Translations under genes and position numbers: made by a program
Part shown: positions 1 to 9,985 of the stretch, piece after piece
Layout of the letters: each line of letters opens with the position of its first letter
Position numbering within the stretch: the first letter of the stretch is position 1
From: Chara braunii
Taxonomy: Eukaryota > Streptophyta > Charophyceae > Charales > Characeae
Reading direction: 5' to 3'
Assembly (NCBI GenBank): GCA_003427395.1
Contig: BFEA01000589.1
Location: 397,036-436,084, forward strand
DNA length: 39,049 bases
The notes under the pieces: generated by a model
Told to the model about the DNA's origin: nothing
Database searches by the model: none
What the model saw: the letters and a program-made list of their open reading frames with translations, nothing else

Positions 1-1
1 A

Positions 2-1264
2 AGCTATCTGGAACCCCCTCGGCGTTTTGAAGCAGAAACAGACGGACTGGGGATAAAGATCGCAACTAAGGAAGTGCCATGGCAGGATGTTTGTGNCGGG
101 ATTACCCNGGAAGGACANGTGGCAATCCGAGAAGAAGATGCTCAGATGATGGCCACGGTGTTCTCCTGGCGATCGGATCATTCATTCATNTCGGCGCCTC
201 CACCCGACTTGACAAAACAGGCGAACACGAAACAGATTGACGTTCGGATCTGGGACCAACTTTTTGAATTGCACGTTCCACAATATGTGCCGGATGAAAT
301 CCACCGGGTAATTGCGGATATTCTAACGGAATATCAAGGAGCGATTAGTGTGTCAGACACTGACATTGGGTTGTCATTAGTAATCCAACATGAAATCCAG
401 ACAGGATATCACACCCCGATTCATTGCAAACCTTATCGCTATTCCTTGATTGAACGCAAAAAGGCTCTCGAACGAATTCGGGAGTTCGAAGCCAGCGGCT
501 GGATTGAACCCGCTACCGGACCTTGGTCCTTTCCCGTAGTGTTAGTACCGAAGAAGAACCAGGCGAATCGCATTTGCATTGATTATCGCAAGCTAAACGA
601 AATCACGATCAAAGATGTGTATCCCCTCCCCCGGATTGATGATCTGTTGGATGCGATTGGATGCGCTAATTATTTCAGCAAGTTTGATATTCGACATGGC
701 TTCCATTATATTCTGGTAAGAGAAGAAGATCGGCCGAAAACGGCCTTTGTGTTGTTTGAGGGTATGTGGCAGTGGGTTCAGTGTCCGATGGGGATTTGCA
801 ATGCGCCTGCCACGTTTCAGCGAGCGATGAACATGACGTTCCAGAACTTCGTCAACAAGACACGGCTGACGCAAGGAATGATTAACTTCTGCGTGATCGT
901 GTACATGGACGACATCCTGGTCAATTCGGAAACCTATCACGGACACGCGCAACACATCGAATGGACATTGGGTGCATTGAGAGACGCAGGGTTCAAGATT
1001 GCGCTTGAGAAGAGCGAATTTTTCCTCTCGGAAATTTCTTTCTTGGGCTATGGCGTGACACGTGGCGGATTGCGGCCAGATTCGAGAAAAGTTGCGGCGG
1101 TGAAGGAAGCTCCGATTCCTATGTCACTGACGCAGGTTCGAGCCTTCTTGGGACTGGCATCGTACTTTCGACGCTTCATCAAGGGCTTTGCCGCGATTGC
1201 ACGACCACTAACGAATCTGCTACGGAAGGACCAGCCTCTCAGCTGGGACGCGGAGTGCCAATAG
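2..1264 (+). pseudogene. pol: Ty3 pol: reverse transcriptase domain, 5' partial
   Basis: The frame is open from base 2, so the start lies outside the window. The product copies the element's RNA into DNA in cytoplasmic particles. The first catalytic Asp is in the FDIRHGFHYI block (codon 686-688) and the other two are in YMDD (902-913). Upstream are the usual palm and fingers blocks (WIEPATGPWSFPVVLVPKK, RICIDYRKLNEITIKD, YPLPRIDDLLD). Downstream are the thumb and connection blocks (FLGYGVTRGGLRPD, VRAFLGLASYFRRFI). The frame ends at a TAG at 1262-1264 in a position where the family normally has a residue before Ala-Phe, probably a GAG to TAG change; the next domain continues in the same frame. 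Otherwise the domain is complete and its catalytic residues are kept. Confidence 0.93.
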
Positions 1265-1793
1265 GCCTTTGCAACCCTCAAGGACGCTCTCGCAACGGCC
1301 CCTATTTTGATTCGACCGGACCCCTCGAAGCAGTTCATTCTCATCACGGACTGGCAACCGGAAGCTATTTTCGCTATTCTAGCGCAGAAGGGGAACGATG
1401 GTCGCGAACACGTCACCGAGTATGCGTCACGAACCGTACCGGACGAACGAAGAAATAACTCTGCACCTCAAGGTGCGTGTTATGCGGTAGTTTGGGGAAT
1501 CCAACACTTTCATCCGTATCTCTACAGACAAAAGTTTCGCCTCGTAACGGATCACGAGCCTCTGCTGGCGCTGAAAAAACTCACCAACTACACGGGCATG
1601 ATTGGTCGTTGGGCGGTGCGACTATAAGAATACGACTTCGATATCGTCCATCGAAAGACAGAGCAACACGGCAACGCGGACGGGCTGACACGTCTGCATC
1701 GACCTGCCAAGGTACCGAAGGGCGAGGAAATTACATCGTGGAAGGAGTCGGACCTGACTAACGAGCCGAAGTACGGACAAGTGGCAGTTCTCC
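1265..1793 (+). pseudogene. pol: Ty3 pol: RNase H domain
   Basis: This continues the reverse transcriptase frame after the TAG at 1262. RNase H degrades the RNA strand of the RNA-DNA hybrid. Visible blocks are FILITDW (Asp codon at 1349), the GACYAVVWGIQHFHPYL helix and the VTDHEPLLALK strand (Asp codon at 1550). A second stop (TAA, 1625-1627) replaces what is usually Gln before EYDFDIVH; the reading then resumes with HRKTEQHGNADGLTR, the usual end of the domain. The linker after it loses the frame before about 1830. The two point-mutation stops suggest decay by substitution rather than assembly error, but sequencing mistakes cannot be excluded. Confidence 0.88.
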
Positions 1794-1796
1794 CAA

Positions 1797-2273
1797 GTGG
1801 CAAGAAGCAAAACGGTGGCGATGGGTGATGGAGGTAACCCCACTACCCCTGTTTCTCCCCTTTCCTCCTCGTCTCTCCCCTCCCTGCCTGACAAATTTTG
1901 CTATTTTTGCGAAGCCATCTCCCGCGTGTATTCGGTCTCCATGCGTCCTAACGGGGTGGGATATGCAGATTGGATAGATTGCCGACAGCGTGTTGCACGG
2001 GCCCACAGCTCGTGCATCCAATACAGGAACGATAGTAAACCATGGTTGTGCCCCTTGTGCCGGACCGACAAAATTCCGACCGAAGCTCCCTTTTTGGATG
2101 CCACGTCTGAAGGATTGGAAAAGACCCGAAAATTTAGAAGGGTCGAAGTATGGACGGATATTGCCTTAATTGCCACCCTAGTAGGTAACGCCCTCCAGGA
2201 TTTCACCAAGGAAGATCGGAGGAGGGCCAACGAAAGGGCTCGGGACTATCAATGGGTAAAAGGTAGACTATAA
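1797..2273 (+). pseudogene. Ty3 pol: PHD-like zinc finger and linker before the integrase
   Basis: Reading frame 3 is open from 1797. It holds CYFC (1899-1910), a Trp-x-x-Cys followed by HSSC, and WLCPLC (2043-2060), the spacing of a PHD finger (C4HC3). One Cys of the second pair is missing (Cys-Arg-Gln-Arg where Cys-x-x-Cys is expected), so zinc binding is probably impaired. The following linker (VEVWTDIALIATLVG, RRRANERARDYQWVKGRL) resembles, from memory, the RNase H-integrase linker of green algal Ty3 elements, where a PHD finger can sit at this place. Such fingers usually read histone tails and could steer integration; that is inference. It ends at TAA 2271, and the frame continues into the integrase. 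Confidence 0.65.
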
Positions 2274-3119
2274 AAACGGAAAACAGACGGCAGTGGGATT
2301 TGGATGGTAGAGCCGCATCCGTTCATGCGGTATGACTGGGTTAAGACAGCCCACGAAGAAACCGCGACTCATTTTGTTGTACGAATCACGGAGTCCTGTA
2401 TCGAATAAAATGAGTGGTACTGGTTCAATATCCGCAACGATGTGAAGTACATCGTCGCCACCTGTCAAGTCTGCGCCGCTGATAAAGCGCCGATTCAGCC
2501 ACCAAGGTCGATAGTGCCCACGGTTGTTGAACGACCATTTCAAAGAGTGAGCATGGACACCACCGACATAGTGGTGCCCCCTGGCCCTAATAGTTGAGAA
2601 TATTCAGTCCTATTGGTATTTGTCGACCATTTCTCGAAATGGATCGAAGCGTATCTTTGTCGCACGTGGCAAGCCACGGAAATCGCACGATATGTCAACC
2701 GTTTCCTCAGGATGCATCAGGATACGGAAGAAATCCTGACCGACAACGGGGCTGAATTTAGGGGAGAAGTATCAAGGAATCTGGTCCTACATGGCATCGC
2801 CATACANAACACTGCACCCCACATGTCACAATCCAATGGGCTGGTCGAAAACGCTAACCGGGTGATAAAGACAGCGTTGCGACGAAACATCGCGGCACTG
2901 GATCCGAGACCTTGGCCCGATATCGTCGATCACATCCTGGCGGTCCATCGAGGAACGCCCCATGAATGGACGGGGCTGAGCCCCTTCCAATTAAGGATCA
3001 ATAGTGTCGCTTGCGTCTCGATACCAAACCTCCCGGATGAGTCTACATTGAACCGACGGCCCACGAGGGCCACGGCTCGGGACAAGGCCAAACGACACCT
3101 AGAGTTAATGGAACGGTAG
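2274..3119 (+). pseudogene. pol: Ty3 integrase: HHCC zinc finger and DDE core
   Basis: This is in frame with the PHD-like segment. The N-terminal zinc finger is seen as His-EETAT-His followed by CQVC near 2472. The catalytic core has Asp in FVDHFSKW (codon 2625), Asp in LTDNGAEF (codon 2742) and Glu in NGLVENANR (codon 2847); the last two are 35 codons apart, as expected for a retroviral-type integrase. It inserts the cDNA into the genome. Stops at 2406 (TAA), 2595 (TGA) and 3117 (TAG) break the frame although the catalytic triad is kept. A single ambiguous base lies at 2807. Confidence 0.9.
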
Positions 3120-3548
3120 CTGCCCAGGCTAGCCCGAAAGCGACAGAAAATAACCGAACTAGCCCAGGGCCGACAGGTCCGGAGCTACGAGGCCCGAAAT
3201 GGCAATGCGGGTCCGCGGCCCCTGTACCAATTGGGGGACGTAGTGCAGGTGAGGAAATGTGCTCGCCACGGTAAGCTAGCACCACGATTCTTCGGGCGAT
3301 ACCGCGTGATTGAGCTCGGCCCCAACGGCGTGGACACTGTGCGTCTCGCCCCTGAAGTCTCTGGCAGCCAATCAGCGCGCATTATCACCCGCCACGTGTC
3401 CTATCTTCGCCTCCTCCCCTCTGCTCTGTCCCCTTCTCCCTCGATCTCTCATTCTGAGGAAGCCGAAGACGACGGCTCTGACTCTCCACCATCTCCCTCT
3501 TCATCTTGCTCCCTCCCTGTGTCCCCGTCACCTTCNCCATCGCCATGA
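3120..3548 (+). pseudogene. Ty3 integrase C-terminal domain with Ser/Pro/acidic tail
   Basis: The frame continues after TAG 3117. YQLGDVVQVRK and APRFFGRYRVIE are the beta-strand blocks of the integrase C-terminal (GPY/F-type) domain, which helps DNA binding. No chromodomain is seen: after HVSYLRLLPSA the chain becomes Ser-, Pro- and Asp/Glu-rich. The TGA stop (3546-3548) overlaps the ATG of the next ORF by three bases as ATGA. Confidence 0.75.
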
Positions 3549-4024
3549 GCTTTCTGGAGGAGAAAGCCCTTAGTGAAGCATCACTTGCGCCCCGTGATCG
3601 GTTGACGATCCAGCAAGTCCATCATCCCCNCCTCAGTCCAGATCTTCGGCGGCTTGCGCACTTCTTCTGCACGGAAGGCGTGTATGCAGCGGCGGTGTTC
3701 AGAATTGAAGGCCGTCNTGACGCGGTGNTACTNGCCGAGGCGGTAGCAGTTCATCAGCGGGCGGTGCCAGGTGTCANTNNCATATCGGTCGTCANNAACT
3801 TCNNTGGCGATCTCTCCACACTTCTTCCTTTGCGACATTCGGCGGTGAAGGCGTCGCTGCGCATGTGGGCGAACGATCTGGTCGCNGAGTGGACGNAGCT
3901 GCTGGCTCGCCCCGAGGATACAATCACGACGTCACGAGCAATNGAATACGACGGTCTTCGGATATACNAGCGCGATCCGCNGGCAGAGCTCCCTGTCCTC
4001 GTACCCTTCCCCCATCCCCGATGA
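3545..4024 (+). CDS. Unknown ORF A behind the Ty3 integrase (159 codons)
   Basis: I do not recognise this protein. The ATG at 3545 overlaps the pol stop as ATGA and the ORF's own TGA (4022-4024) overlaps the next ATG in the same way, so I chose this start. Readable parts such as PDLRRLAHFFCTEGVYAAAVF and RHSAVKASLRMWANDL look like a folded, mostly helical domain, with no zinc motif, signal peptide or membrane segment. About a dozen single ambiguous bases fall inside it. Position and strand suggest an accessory protein of the retrotransposon. It could also be captured host sequence or a degraded part of another element. Translation would probably need termination-reinitiation. Confidence 0.5.
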   Translation: MSFLEEKALSEASLAPRDRLTIQQVHHPXLSPDLRRLAHFFCTEGVYAAAVFRIEGRXDAVXXAEAVAVHQRAVPGVXXISVVXNFXGDLSTLLPLRHSAVKASLRMWANDLVXEWTXLLARPEDTITTSRAXEYDGLRIYXRDPXAELPVLVPFPHPR

Positions 4025-5130
4025 GTCTCTCTCCGATNTCCGTTTTCGATCTCCCCTCCACCTTCCCCACCTTCNGGCAGTCCGATATCCATCCTCGCCT
4101 TTCCTACTGTCTAAAGCCCCTTGNTGTCCCCGATATCCATCCTCCCCATTGNNTCNTGTGGCGCGAAGACTTCATCGAGCTTTCATTGTGCTTGGTTGAG
4201 GTACGNCTGACNTGGATNGAGGACGAAGCGNNCCCGCCTNGGGTAGAGCGCCTGGAGTTGCTGTTCATCNAGGCCTGGCGAANNNACGNGGAGGGANAGC
4301 TCCTCGCATTTCTATTCGGTACAGTGCGGNCCGGTCATCAGAAACTCATCACGCAAGAGCTCACGATCCCGGTNGCGNAGCTGGCGGACGATCTCCCCCT
4401 CAACATNATCTCNCAANACGACGAGCATCCAATNCCCCATGTACTTTCTCGCTCCTTNACGCCCTATCTTCAGTGGNCGGCTTGTGTAGAGGGGGCCGCN
4501 GAGCGCATCCCGCCATCGCAGCAACAATACNTGGATNCCCGGACGGCTCGCGATCCTGCCTTCTTCAGGCNTCCTACGGCGGAGCAGCTTGCGNCCATTC
4601 GAGAAGAAGAGGAGGAGGAAGAGAGTACCGGGAGTGACGAAGACAAAGACGGTCTAGAAGAAGGCGGGAACAGCGACGAAGAGCTCGGGGAAGAAGACGA
4701 AACCCCCGAAGAAGGAAGCTATAGCGAGCATAGCGAGGGGGAACAGAGCGAAGAAGAAGAAGAAAGCGAGGAAGGTGAAGAGGAGCACGACGAAGAGCCT
4801 NCTGGATCGGAGTGGGAAGTCGTGCCAGAAGAAGNGCTGCCTACGGGTACNGAGGCTGAGNATCCCGAGGCGGCCCGCAAAAGAGAAGAGATCGCGGCCG
4901 GGAAGGAGTTGGNATTNGCAAGCGNGGCGAGTCTGCGCAACGACGACGACCCAAGCCGGGATCNGNAGCCGCCNCGGCCTGAAGATGGCGACCTCACAGC
5001 CACGACTNNGACCCCATCAGCGNGGCGACGGAGCNGATCCCCCTCCTCCTCAACCCGTCCCCNAGTTTGCCGACGTACCGATACGGGCGATCGGCCTTNG
5101 TCCCCGATCACTCTCTTGCNGTCCCCTTGA
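4021..5130 (+). CDS. Unknown ORF B with a long acidic segment (369 codons)
   Basis: The start is the ATG at 4021, inside the ATGA that ends ORF A. The N-terminal half (to about residue 190) appears folded, with Trp and Leu-rich stretches such as WREDFIELSLCLVEV and GHQKLITQELTIP. Residues about 191-265 are almost entirely Glu, Asp, Ser and Gly. The C-terminal part is basic and Ser/Pro-rich, with many ambiguous codons. Acidic segments of this kind occur in chromatin-interacting proteins, but no domain supports that here. The last 146 bp overlap ORF C in another frame. Retrotransposon accessory protein is the best guess from context only. Confidence 0.5.
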   Translation: MSLSPXSVFDLPSTFPTFXQSDIHPRLSYCLKPLXVPDIHPPHXXXWREDFIELSLCLVEVXLXWXEDEAXPPXVERLELLFIXAWRXXXEGXLLAFLFGTVRXGHQKLITQELTIPXAXLADDLPLNXIXQXDEHPXPHVLSRSXTPYLQWXACVEGAXERIPPSQQQYXDXRTARDPAFFRXPTAEQLAXIREEEEEEESTGSDEDKDGLEEGGNSDEELGEEDETPEEGSYSEHSEGEQSEEEEESEEGEEEHDEEPXGSEWEVVPEEXLPTGXEAEXPEAARKREEIAAGKELXXASXASLRNDDDPSRDXXPXRPEDGDLTATTXTPSAXRRSXSPSSSTRPXVCRRTDTGDRPXSPITLLXSP

Positions 5131-5608
5131 CTACCTCACCCTCNGCCAGCTCACCACTCCCATTACGTTCCCCTCCAATCCNTTTCCCCGNGANACCTTC
5201 CGCCACTTCTACGCTGCTCGCCTCGCTACANTGGTGCACCCCCACCCCTCNATTCGATGCGNTGTCCCAGCCTTCTGCCTCCATGTCCTGCTCCTTAGTG
5301 CCGCATGGCGAGGTCACAACATGATCGAGGTTTACTGCGTGATAACGGGGACCATCCCNGCATGCGAAGATCGCGACCNTTTCCGCGCGGCACTTTTCCG
5401 GACTTTCACCACCCTCTATCTTGATTATCTCATATCCCTCCGTCGCACTGGCAATCGCTTCCCCCGCTTTCACCGCATCGTTCGCTACCAAGAGCTTCCG
5501 GATACTNTAGTCNGAATGGAAAGCTTTCTGCCCCCGCTACCCATAAACCCTCNANCNNGCCATGCTNCCATGCACCGACTCCCTTTCCCCCTCCCGATTA
5601 ATATATGA
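4985..5608 (+). CDS. Unknown ORF C, overlapping the end of ORF B (207 codons)
   Basis: The first good ATG is at 4985, with A at -3 and G at +4, the favoured eukaryotic start context. The frame is also open upstream of this ATG, so entry by a +1 shift from ORF B is an alternative. After a Pro-rich start, the chain has a hydrophobic, apparently folded part: FCLHVLLLSAAWRGHNMIEV followed by FRTFTTLYLDYLISLRRTG. No known motif is seen. The stop at 5606-5608 ends the coding part of the element. Confidence 0.45.
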   Translation: MATSQPRXXPHQXGDGXDPPPPQPVPXFADVPIRAIGLXPRSLSCXPLDYLTLXQLTTPITFPSNXFPXXTFRHFYAARLATXVHPHPXIRCXVPAFCLHVLLLSAAWRGHNMIEVYCVITGTIXACEDRDXFRAALFRTFTTLYLDYLISLRRTGNRFPRFHRIVRYQELPDTXVXMESFLPPLPINPXXXHAXMHRLPFPLPINI

Positions 5609-7567
5609 TGCAACNGGTAATGGACGCGTGTCGCNGNGACGGCACGAGAAAGCTCCTGTCCTTGGGTCGTCGAGAGCCNNATNTGAGGAATTAGTAGAAG
5701 AGCGGTGTTGCCACGTTGGATGACGTCCACACGCAATCAAACGGTAAGTGGCATAGAAGAAAGTGCTCCGCGTGTCGATCAAGTAGAGAAATGGACACGT
5801 GTCAACAAGCAAGCAGGAGCTTGCTAATATTGAAGCCCCCTGGGCGTCACATATGTGACGAACCACTTTCTGCAACGCGCGATTTTCTGTGCGGTTGCAA
5901 TGAGGGGTCCTAAGCTGGGAAGATTGGGCCAATTTCGGGAGATCGGGATCGGTGGAGAATTGCATCAGTATCCTCACTGTTTCATCCTTTTTCATCGTCT
6001 CTTTTTCAAATGGCCGGGCACGGGGTCAGGTGTGTCTTGGGACGGCCGATTGATTGATTGGTCGGATGGTTGTCTGGCGCGACGCCACGCGCACGCGCAA
6101 TTAATAAATGTTGACGTCGTTTCTTTCGGTTCGATTTCGATCTTTTGGGTGCGGACATCGCGCGGGAAATTGCTTCGTTCTTTTTTAATTTCCTTTTAAA
6201 TCTTTTTCGAATTTTGTCGAGCCCCCGATGGCTCTCGGAATTTCGGATTTTCCTTCTGGAATTCGTGCTTCTTTTTGCTTTTCACATTAGAGAGGAATTT
6301 AGGAATTTAGTAATTAGGATTTTTCCTGCCGCGCGGCGCCTTTTGTCTACGCGCTTCTTCATGCGGCCGCAACGACACTCTGATTAGTGGGCGCCCTTAA
6401 TCGTGTGTGTAACTGTAATTTTGGGCGGGCGCCATTGTAACTGTATCTTTCTTCTTGCACTTCGTCTCTCCCACCCTCCCTCTCTTTCTTTTGCTGAAAT
6501 TTTGTAAGCCGCGGCTTGCATGCTCGGATCGATGCGTGGAGAAGGGTTACGTCCCCCACGCCGCGGCCGATCATGCAAAACGCAGGCGTTCCCTCTCTAA
6601 TCCTCACTCTAAGTCCTAGTAATTCCGTATTCTTCGCGCATGCATGCACGCTAAAAATTTTGGCTGCGCGATTAGTCAGCTCTCTTAACCCGTTGTTGGA
6701 AGCTCGGGAATGCGCGATCAGGAAGGGTCGGCACACGAGCGAAGTAAGAGGTGAGTAGAGTAGGAGTTGGGCGACCCACGGGCTGGTGCCGAGCGCGCGG
6801 GATTGACGTGGGCCACGACGGACTGTGGGCACGGGCGAATCCGACGGGTGCGGGAGGACTAAGCGGGGTGACAACTTCGTGGGTTGGTGCATGACGACGG
6901 ACTGTCCGCATCGGCGAGAGAGAGAGAGAAGAAGAGAGTTGAGGTCGATGGACGCGGAATTACTGTTTTCTTCTCTTCCCCCTTTTCAACTGTGTACATA
7001 CATTTTGATTACGGCTCCGGGGGGTTTGACCGTTCTCATTTTTGTTTCGGCTTTTCTGAAAATCTGAGCTTGGGTTTTTGCTCACACTTGTCCTTGTGAT
7101 GTCCGTCTTGCTTGCATTATGTGTATGATTGTCAAATGTATGGATGTATGGATGATGGGACTGCTTGTCTATCTTTTTGTTGAGAATCCCTTTCCTTGCG
7201 TTATGTCTGTGTCGAATCTTTGCCTGCACCCAATGTCGCTGTAGATGGGATAAGAATCTGGCCCCGATAGTGGGTTTCATCTCGTTTTTGCTTATCCTGC
7301 GATGGGGGCTGCGATATGATTGCATCTTGCATAATCGACGATCCGAAGTGTTGTCCAACGAACGCCGCGCGAGAACACGTGTAAACGCGATCGGAGTCAC
7401 GCCCTTACACACATTCCCGTGCGTCGATTCGATCACCCAAAAAGGATTCGCGGCGGAACCATCATCCCGTACGAGCACGTTGAGGCGCCACTAAGCCTGC
7501 CTGCCCTACACGTGCTCGTGCGCGGTGACGATATCCTGACCCGCACTATCCCACCGACGATGATACC
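5609..7567 (+). other. Non-coding stretch after the Ty3 ORFs, possible LTR or leader
   Basis: There is no convincing gene here; the short ORFs are weak and lack family motifs. The stretch has alternating T-rich and GC-rich blocks, a purine-rich run at about 6916-6943 that could be a polypurine tract, and a CACGTG box near 5798. The 3' LTR of the Ty3 element would be expected here, but only one copy is in the window and no clear TG...CA ends or primer-binding site could be fixed. Confidence 0.35.
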
Positions 7568-8059
7568 ATGATGCGATCTTGGGGCTCAGACTCATCCTAT
7601 GACCCAGACTATTTCACCCCTATAATAAACGAGCTCATAAGGACACGATACCCCTGTCACACGGAGAATCGGCTATGTCCGTGGGAATTCCACTGTGCCA
7701 CCTCTAGCGACCCTCNGTGCTCCGATTTCCCTTCTCCCGACCACACCTACTACTTCACCCACCCGGGATTCGTTGAGATCACCACCTGTTTCCCTCCTTT
7801 CCGCCTCCTTCTCCCATATCATCAACTCAGTGTCGTTCCGTGGCCGGCCATAGCCCCCTATTGGCCCAATATGTTTTGCGTGAACTGCCGACGTAGCGGC
7901 GCACAGAGGACTTCGGGGTTCCGAAGGCCCAACCGAGGTACGCCGCGGCCTGCGCCACGTGGCGGCCCCCGACAGCCTAACTTTCCGGAACAATCTCCAC
8001 CACGGAGGATTTTTCCCGTAACCCGTTGCCCACAGTGTCCCGGCCGCTTCGGACTGTGA
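7568..8059 (+). CDS. Unknown ORF with two CxxC pairs (163 codons)
   Basis: It begins with tandem ATG codons in a favourable context (ACCATGATG). The N-terminal part is rich in Tyr, Pro and Phe. Near the C-terminus there are CVNC and CPQC pairs separated by a Pro/Arg/Gly-rich stretch. Two CxxC pairs could make one zinc-ribbon-like site, but I do not recognise a family. It lies on the same strand as the Ty3 element after about 2 kb of non-coding DNA, so it may be the first ORF of a second, partly deleted element. A chance ORF cannot be excluded. Confidence 0.3.
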   Translation: MMRSWGSDSSYDPDYFTPIINELIRTRYPCHTENRLCPWEFHCATSSDPXCSDFPSPDHTYYFTHPGFVEITTCFPPFRLLLPYHQLSVVPWPAIAPYWPNMFCVNCRRSGAQRTSGFRRPNRGTPRPAPRGGPRQPNFPEQSPPRRIFPVTRCPQCPGRFGL

Positions 8060-8508
8060 GACCCTTGCGCGCGCACCCCTCGTTCGCCTAATTGCATTCA
8101 TACCCTTAAGACTCCCCCACCTCCCCCAAAAATCCTTGGCACACCCCTTTTGGCACTTCCAGGCCCACACTCCACTCTGATCAGGACGTCGCGCTGGGCG
8201 TGAGGTTGGGCGTCACATCTATTCACATTTGTGGGTCCATCTGTGGGACCTTGTGCTTTGTTGTCACAATAATAGTAGAGGATTTTGCATTGCCTGGAGG
8301 TACGTGGTCTCAAGCTAGGTCCATGTACAGCCAGGGGGTCCAGCGTTTGTAAAATGATGGACCCTCAGGAACATCAAATTTTGACGAGTTTTCGGCCAAA
8401 AAACTCTATTTCAATTTCGTTCAAAAAATAAAAAATGTCCATTTTGACGAAATGGTCGTTGTACCACCTGTAGAAGAGGGATTCAAACATTGATTCAGAT
8501 TCAAACAT
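8060..8508. other. Gene-free spacer
   Basis: No coding or RNA gene is recognised. The right half is A/T-rich and leads into the ATT repeat. Confidence 0.5.
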
Positions 8509-8525
8509 TCATTATTATTATTACA

Positions 8526-8593
<68 letters not shown>

Positions 8594-8601
8594 TATTATT
8601 T
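8509..8601. repeat. (ATT)n microsatellite
   Basis: About 93 bp of ATT triplets with three interruptions. On the minus strand it reads as a poly-Asn frame, which is not a gene. A CTT-rich run follows at 8689-8709. Confidence 0.95.
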
Positions 8602-8804
8602 GAAGAATAAGTGAGGAGGAGATAAGGAGGAGGGAATTGGTTGGCGAGAGGAGGGAGATTTGTCATTGGTCAATTGCTGGCGTACATCTTCTTCTTCTTC
8701 TTCTTTCTTTCTCCTTTCTCTTCTTTTTTGGTCTCTTTCTCCTTTTAAAGTTCATTCATTTCTTTTGCAATTGGATAGCATTATATTTTCGTGTGTTCGA
8801 AATT

Positions 8805-9985
8805 GGTCAGGATCGTAACACAGAGATATTACGAGCAAAAGTGAGGGAACCCACAACCAAAGAAGAAGTTCCTCGACAACCACTCTTTTGTAACCAGTGG
8901 ATCTTGGACCCGCAAGGAAAACCCTGGACTCTTACAGCCAAGGATTCAAGATGGGGATCATGGGTGGGAAAAAGGGTATGGCAGATCAAACATCTGTGGC
9001 ACAACATGGAATGGCGTTGGAAGACAGTCGGGGAAGTGAGAGAATAACTAAAAGGATGCCACAATCTACAATAAAACCTTAACAGCATGCTGATCTTAAT
9101 CCCAGATAACTGGGCGCAGGCTCCTCAGACCGGGCTACAGAGACTGCAGATAGTCCACCACCCAAGACAACTTACCGATTCCGAGCCAAAGAGGGACCAG
9201 ACAACAACTGACTCGTCTACGACATTTACACGATTGAGGATCCAGGAACGACTAAATTCAATATGCAACCCATAACCAATATAGAGGATCTGGAGCTCGA
9301 CCCAACGGAATGGGCGTGGAAACCGAGAACCGGGAGGCTCAAAATAAAGAAAGTTAACATACTAATATCCTGGAATATACCACTAAGCTTGGCTATACAT
9401 TAATGATGAGATCATACCCAATATCCCAGATGGTATGCCAAAGATGGGAGACACATTTCAATCTGCCGCTAAACCGCACCCCGACCATTTCTTGGACCAT
9501 AATTCTAGACATCAACCCTGTCAAAATAAGAAGCTTATAGTGACTACTCCTCGCACACCTGGCCTTACCAGTTAACAAGTGGCTGAGTAAAAGGAGGAAT
9601 GCACAACTCAAATCCCCGCCACTGTAACAGGAATCTGTGCCATTTGCCCGGTACGTCTCGTGGAGGACGTAGATCATTGCCTCTTACATTGCCAAAAAGC
9701 CGAGCAACTCTGGCCTAACTCCTCTAAACTTTGGCATGCAAGCACTAACGGAACCCTACCCATCAATTAGATCACCCTACTACTAGTCCTGCGCACCTCC
9801 CCCACATGGGAAGGTCGCGAAATCCCTTCTTTCACATCCTCAAACTAGCAACATTATGGATAATGTGGAAGAGAAGATGTGAAGAGATGAGAGACCAGAC
9901 TCTGACATCAGTGTAGGAAGCTTGGGAAGGAGTCCTACAGATAATAGAGTTAGAATGTAGAGGGCTCTGGAAAGAGAGTGTGTAA
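8805..9985 (+). pseudogene. Remnant of a LINE (non-LTR) ORF2 C-terminal region
   Basis: Pieces in several frames match the part after the reverse transcriptase of L1-like LINEs. PLFCNQWILDPQGKPW followed by VWQIKHLWHN (about 8880-9010) resembles the segment before the zinc domain. EWAWKPRTGRLKIKKV lies near 9310-9355. From 9636, CAICPV, then VDHCLLHCQKAEQLW gives the Cys-Cys-His-Cys pattern of the reverse-transcriptase-associated zinc-binding domain (zf-RVT). LATLWIMWKRRCEEMRD (from about 9847) is the usual following helix. Several stops and frame changes show it is dead. The RT and endonuclease domains are absent. A related active LINE elsewhere could supply the enzyme for the poly(A)-tailed copies in this window. 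Confidence 0.7.

Larger units (their letters stand above)
1..5608 (+). mobile_element. Decayed Ty3-type LTR retrotransposon, 5' part missing, with three extra downstream ORFs
   Basis: In order, the stretch reads reverse transcriptase, RNase H, PHD-like zinc finger, HHCC zinc finger, DDE integrase core, integrase C-terminal domain, then three ORFs of unknown function (3545-4024, 4021-5130, 4985-5608). RT-RNase H-integrase is the Ty3/gypsy order. Gag and protease would lie upstream of the window. The pol part has in-frame stops at 1262, 1625, 2271, 2406, 2595 and 3117 and a frame change between about 1750 and 1890, so this copy is not autonomous. Single ambiguous bases are dense between about 3535 and 5690 and nearly absent elsewhere, which suggests a consensus collapsed from several similar copies. 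I could not delimit either LTR. Confidence 0.9.

Noticed and set aside
6916-6943. Polypurine tract fixing the 3' LTR start
   Set aside because: Purine-rich, but no matching LTR pair or TG...CA ends could be shown, so the LTR was not called.
8421-8666. Minus-strand ORF with a long Asn run
   Set aside because: It is the translation of the ATT microsatellite; the flanks have no protein motif.
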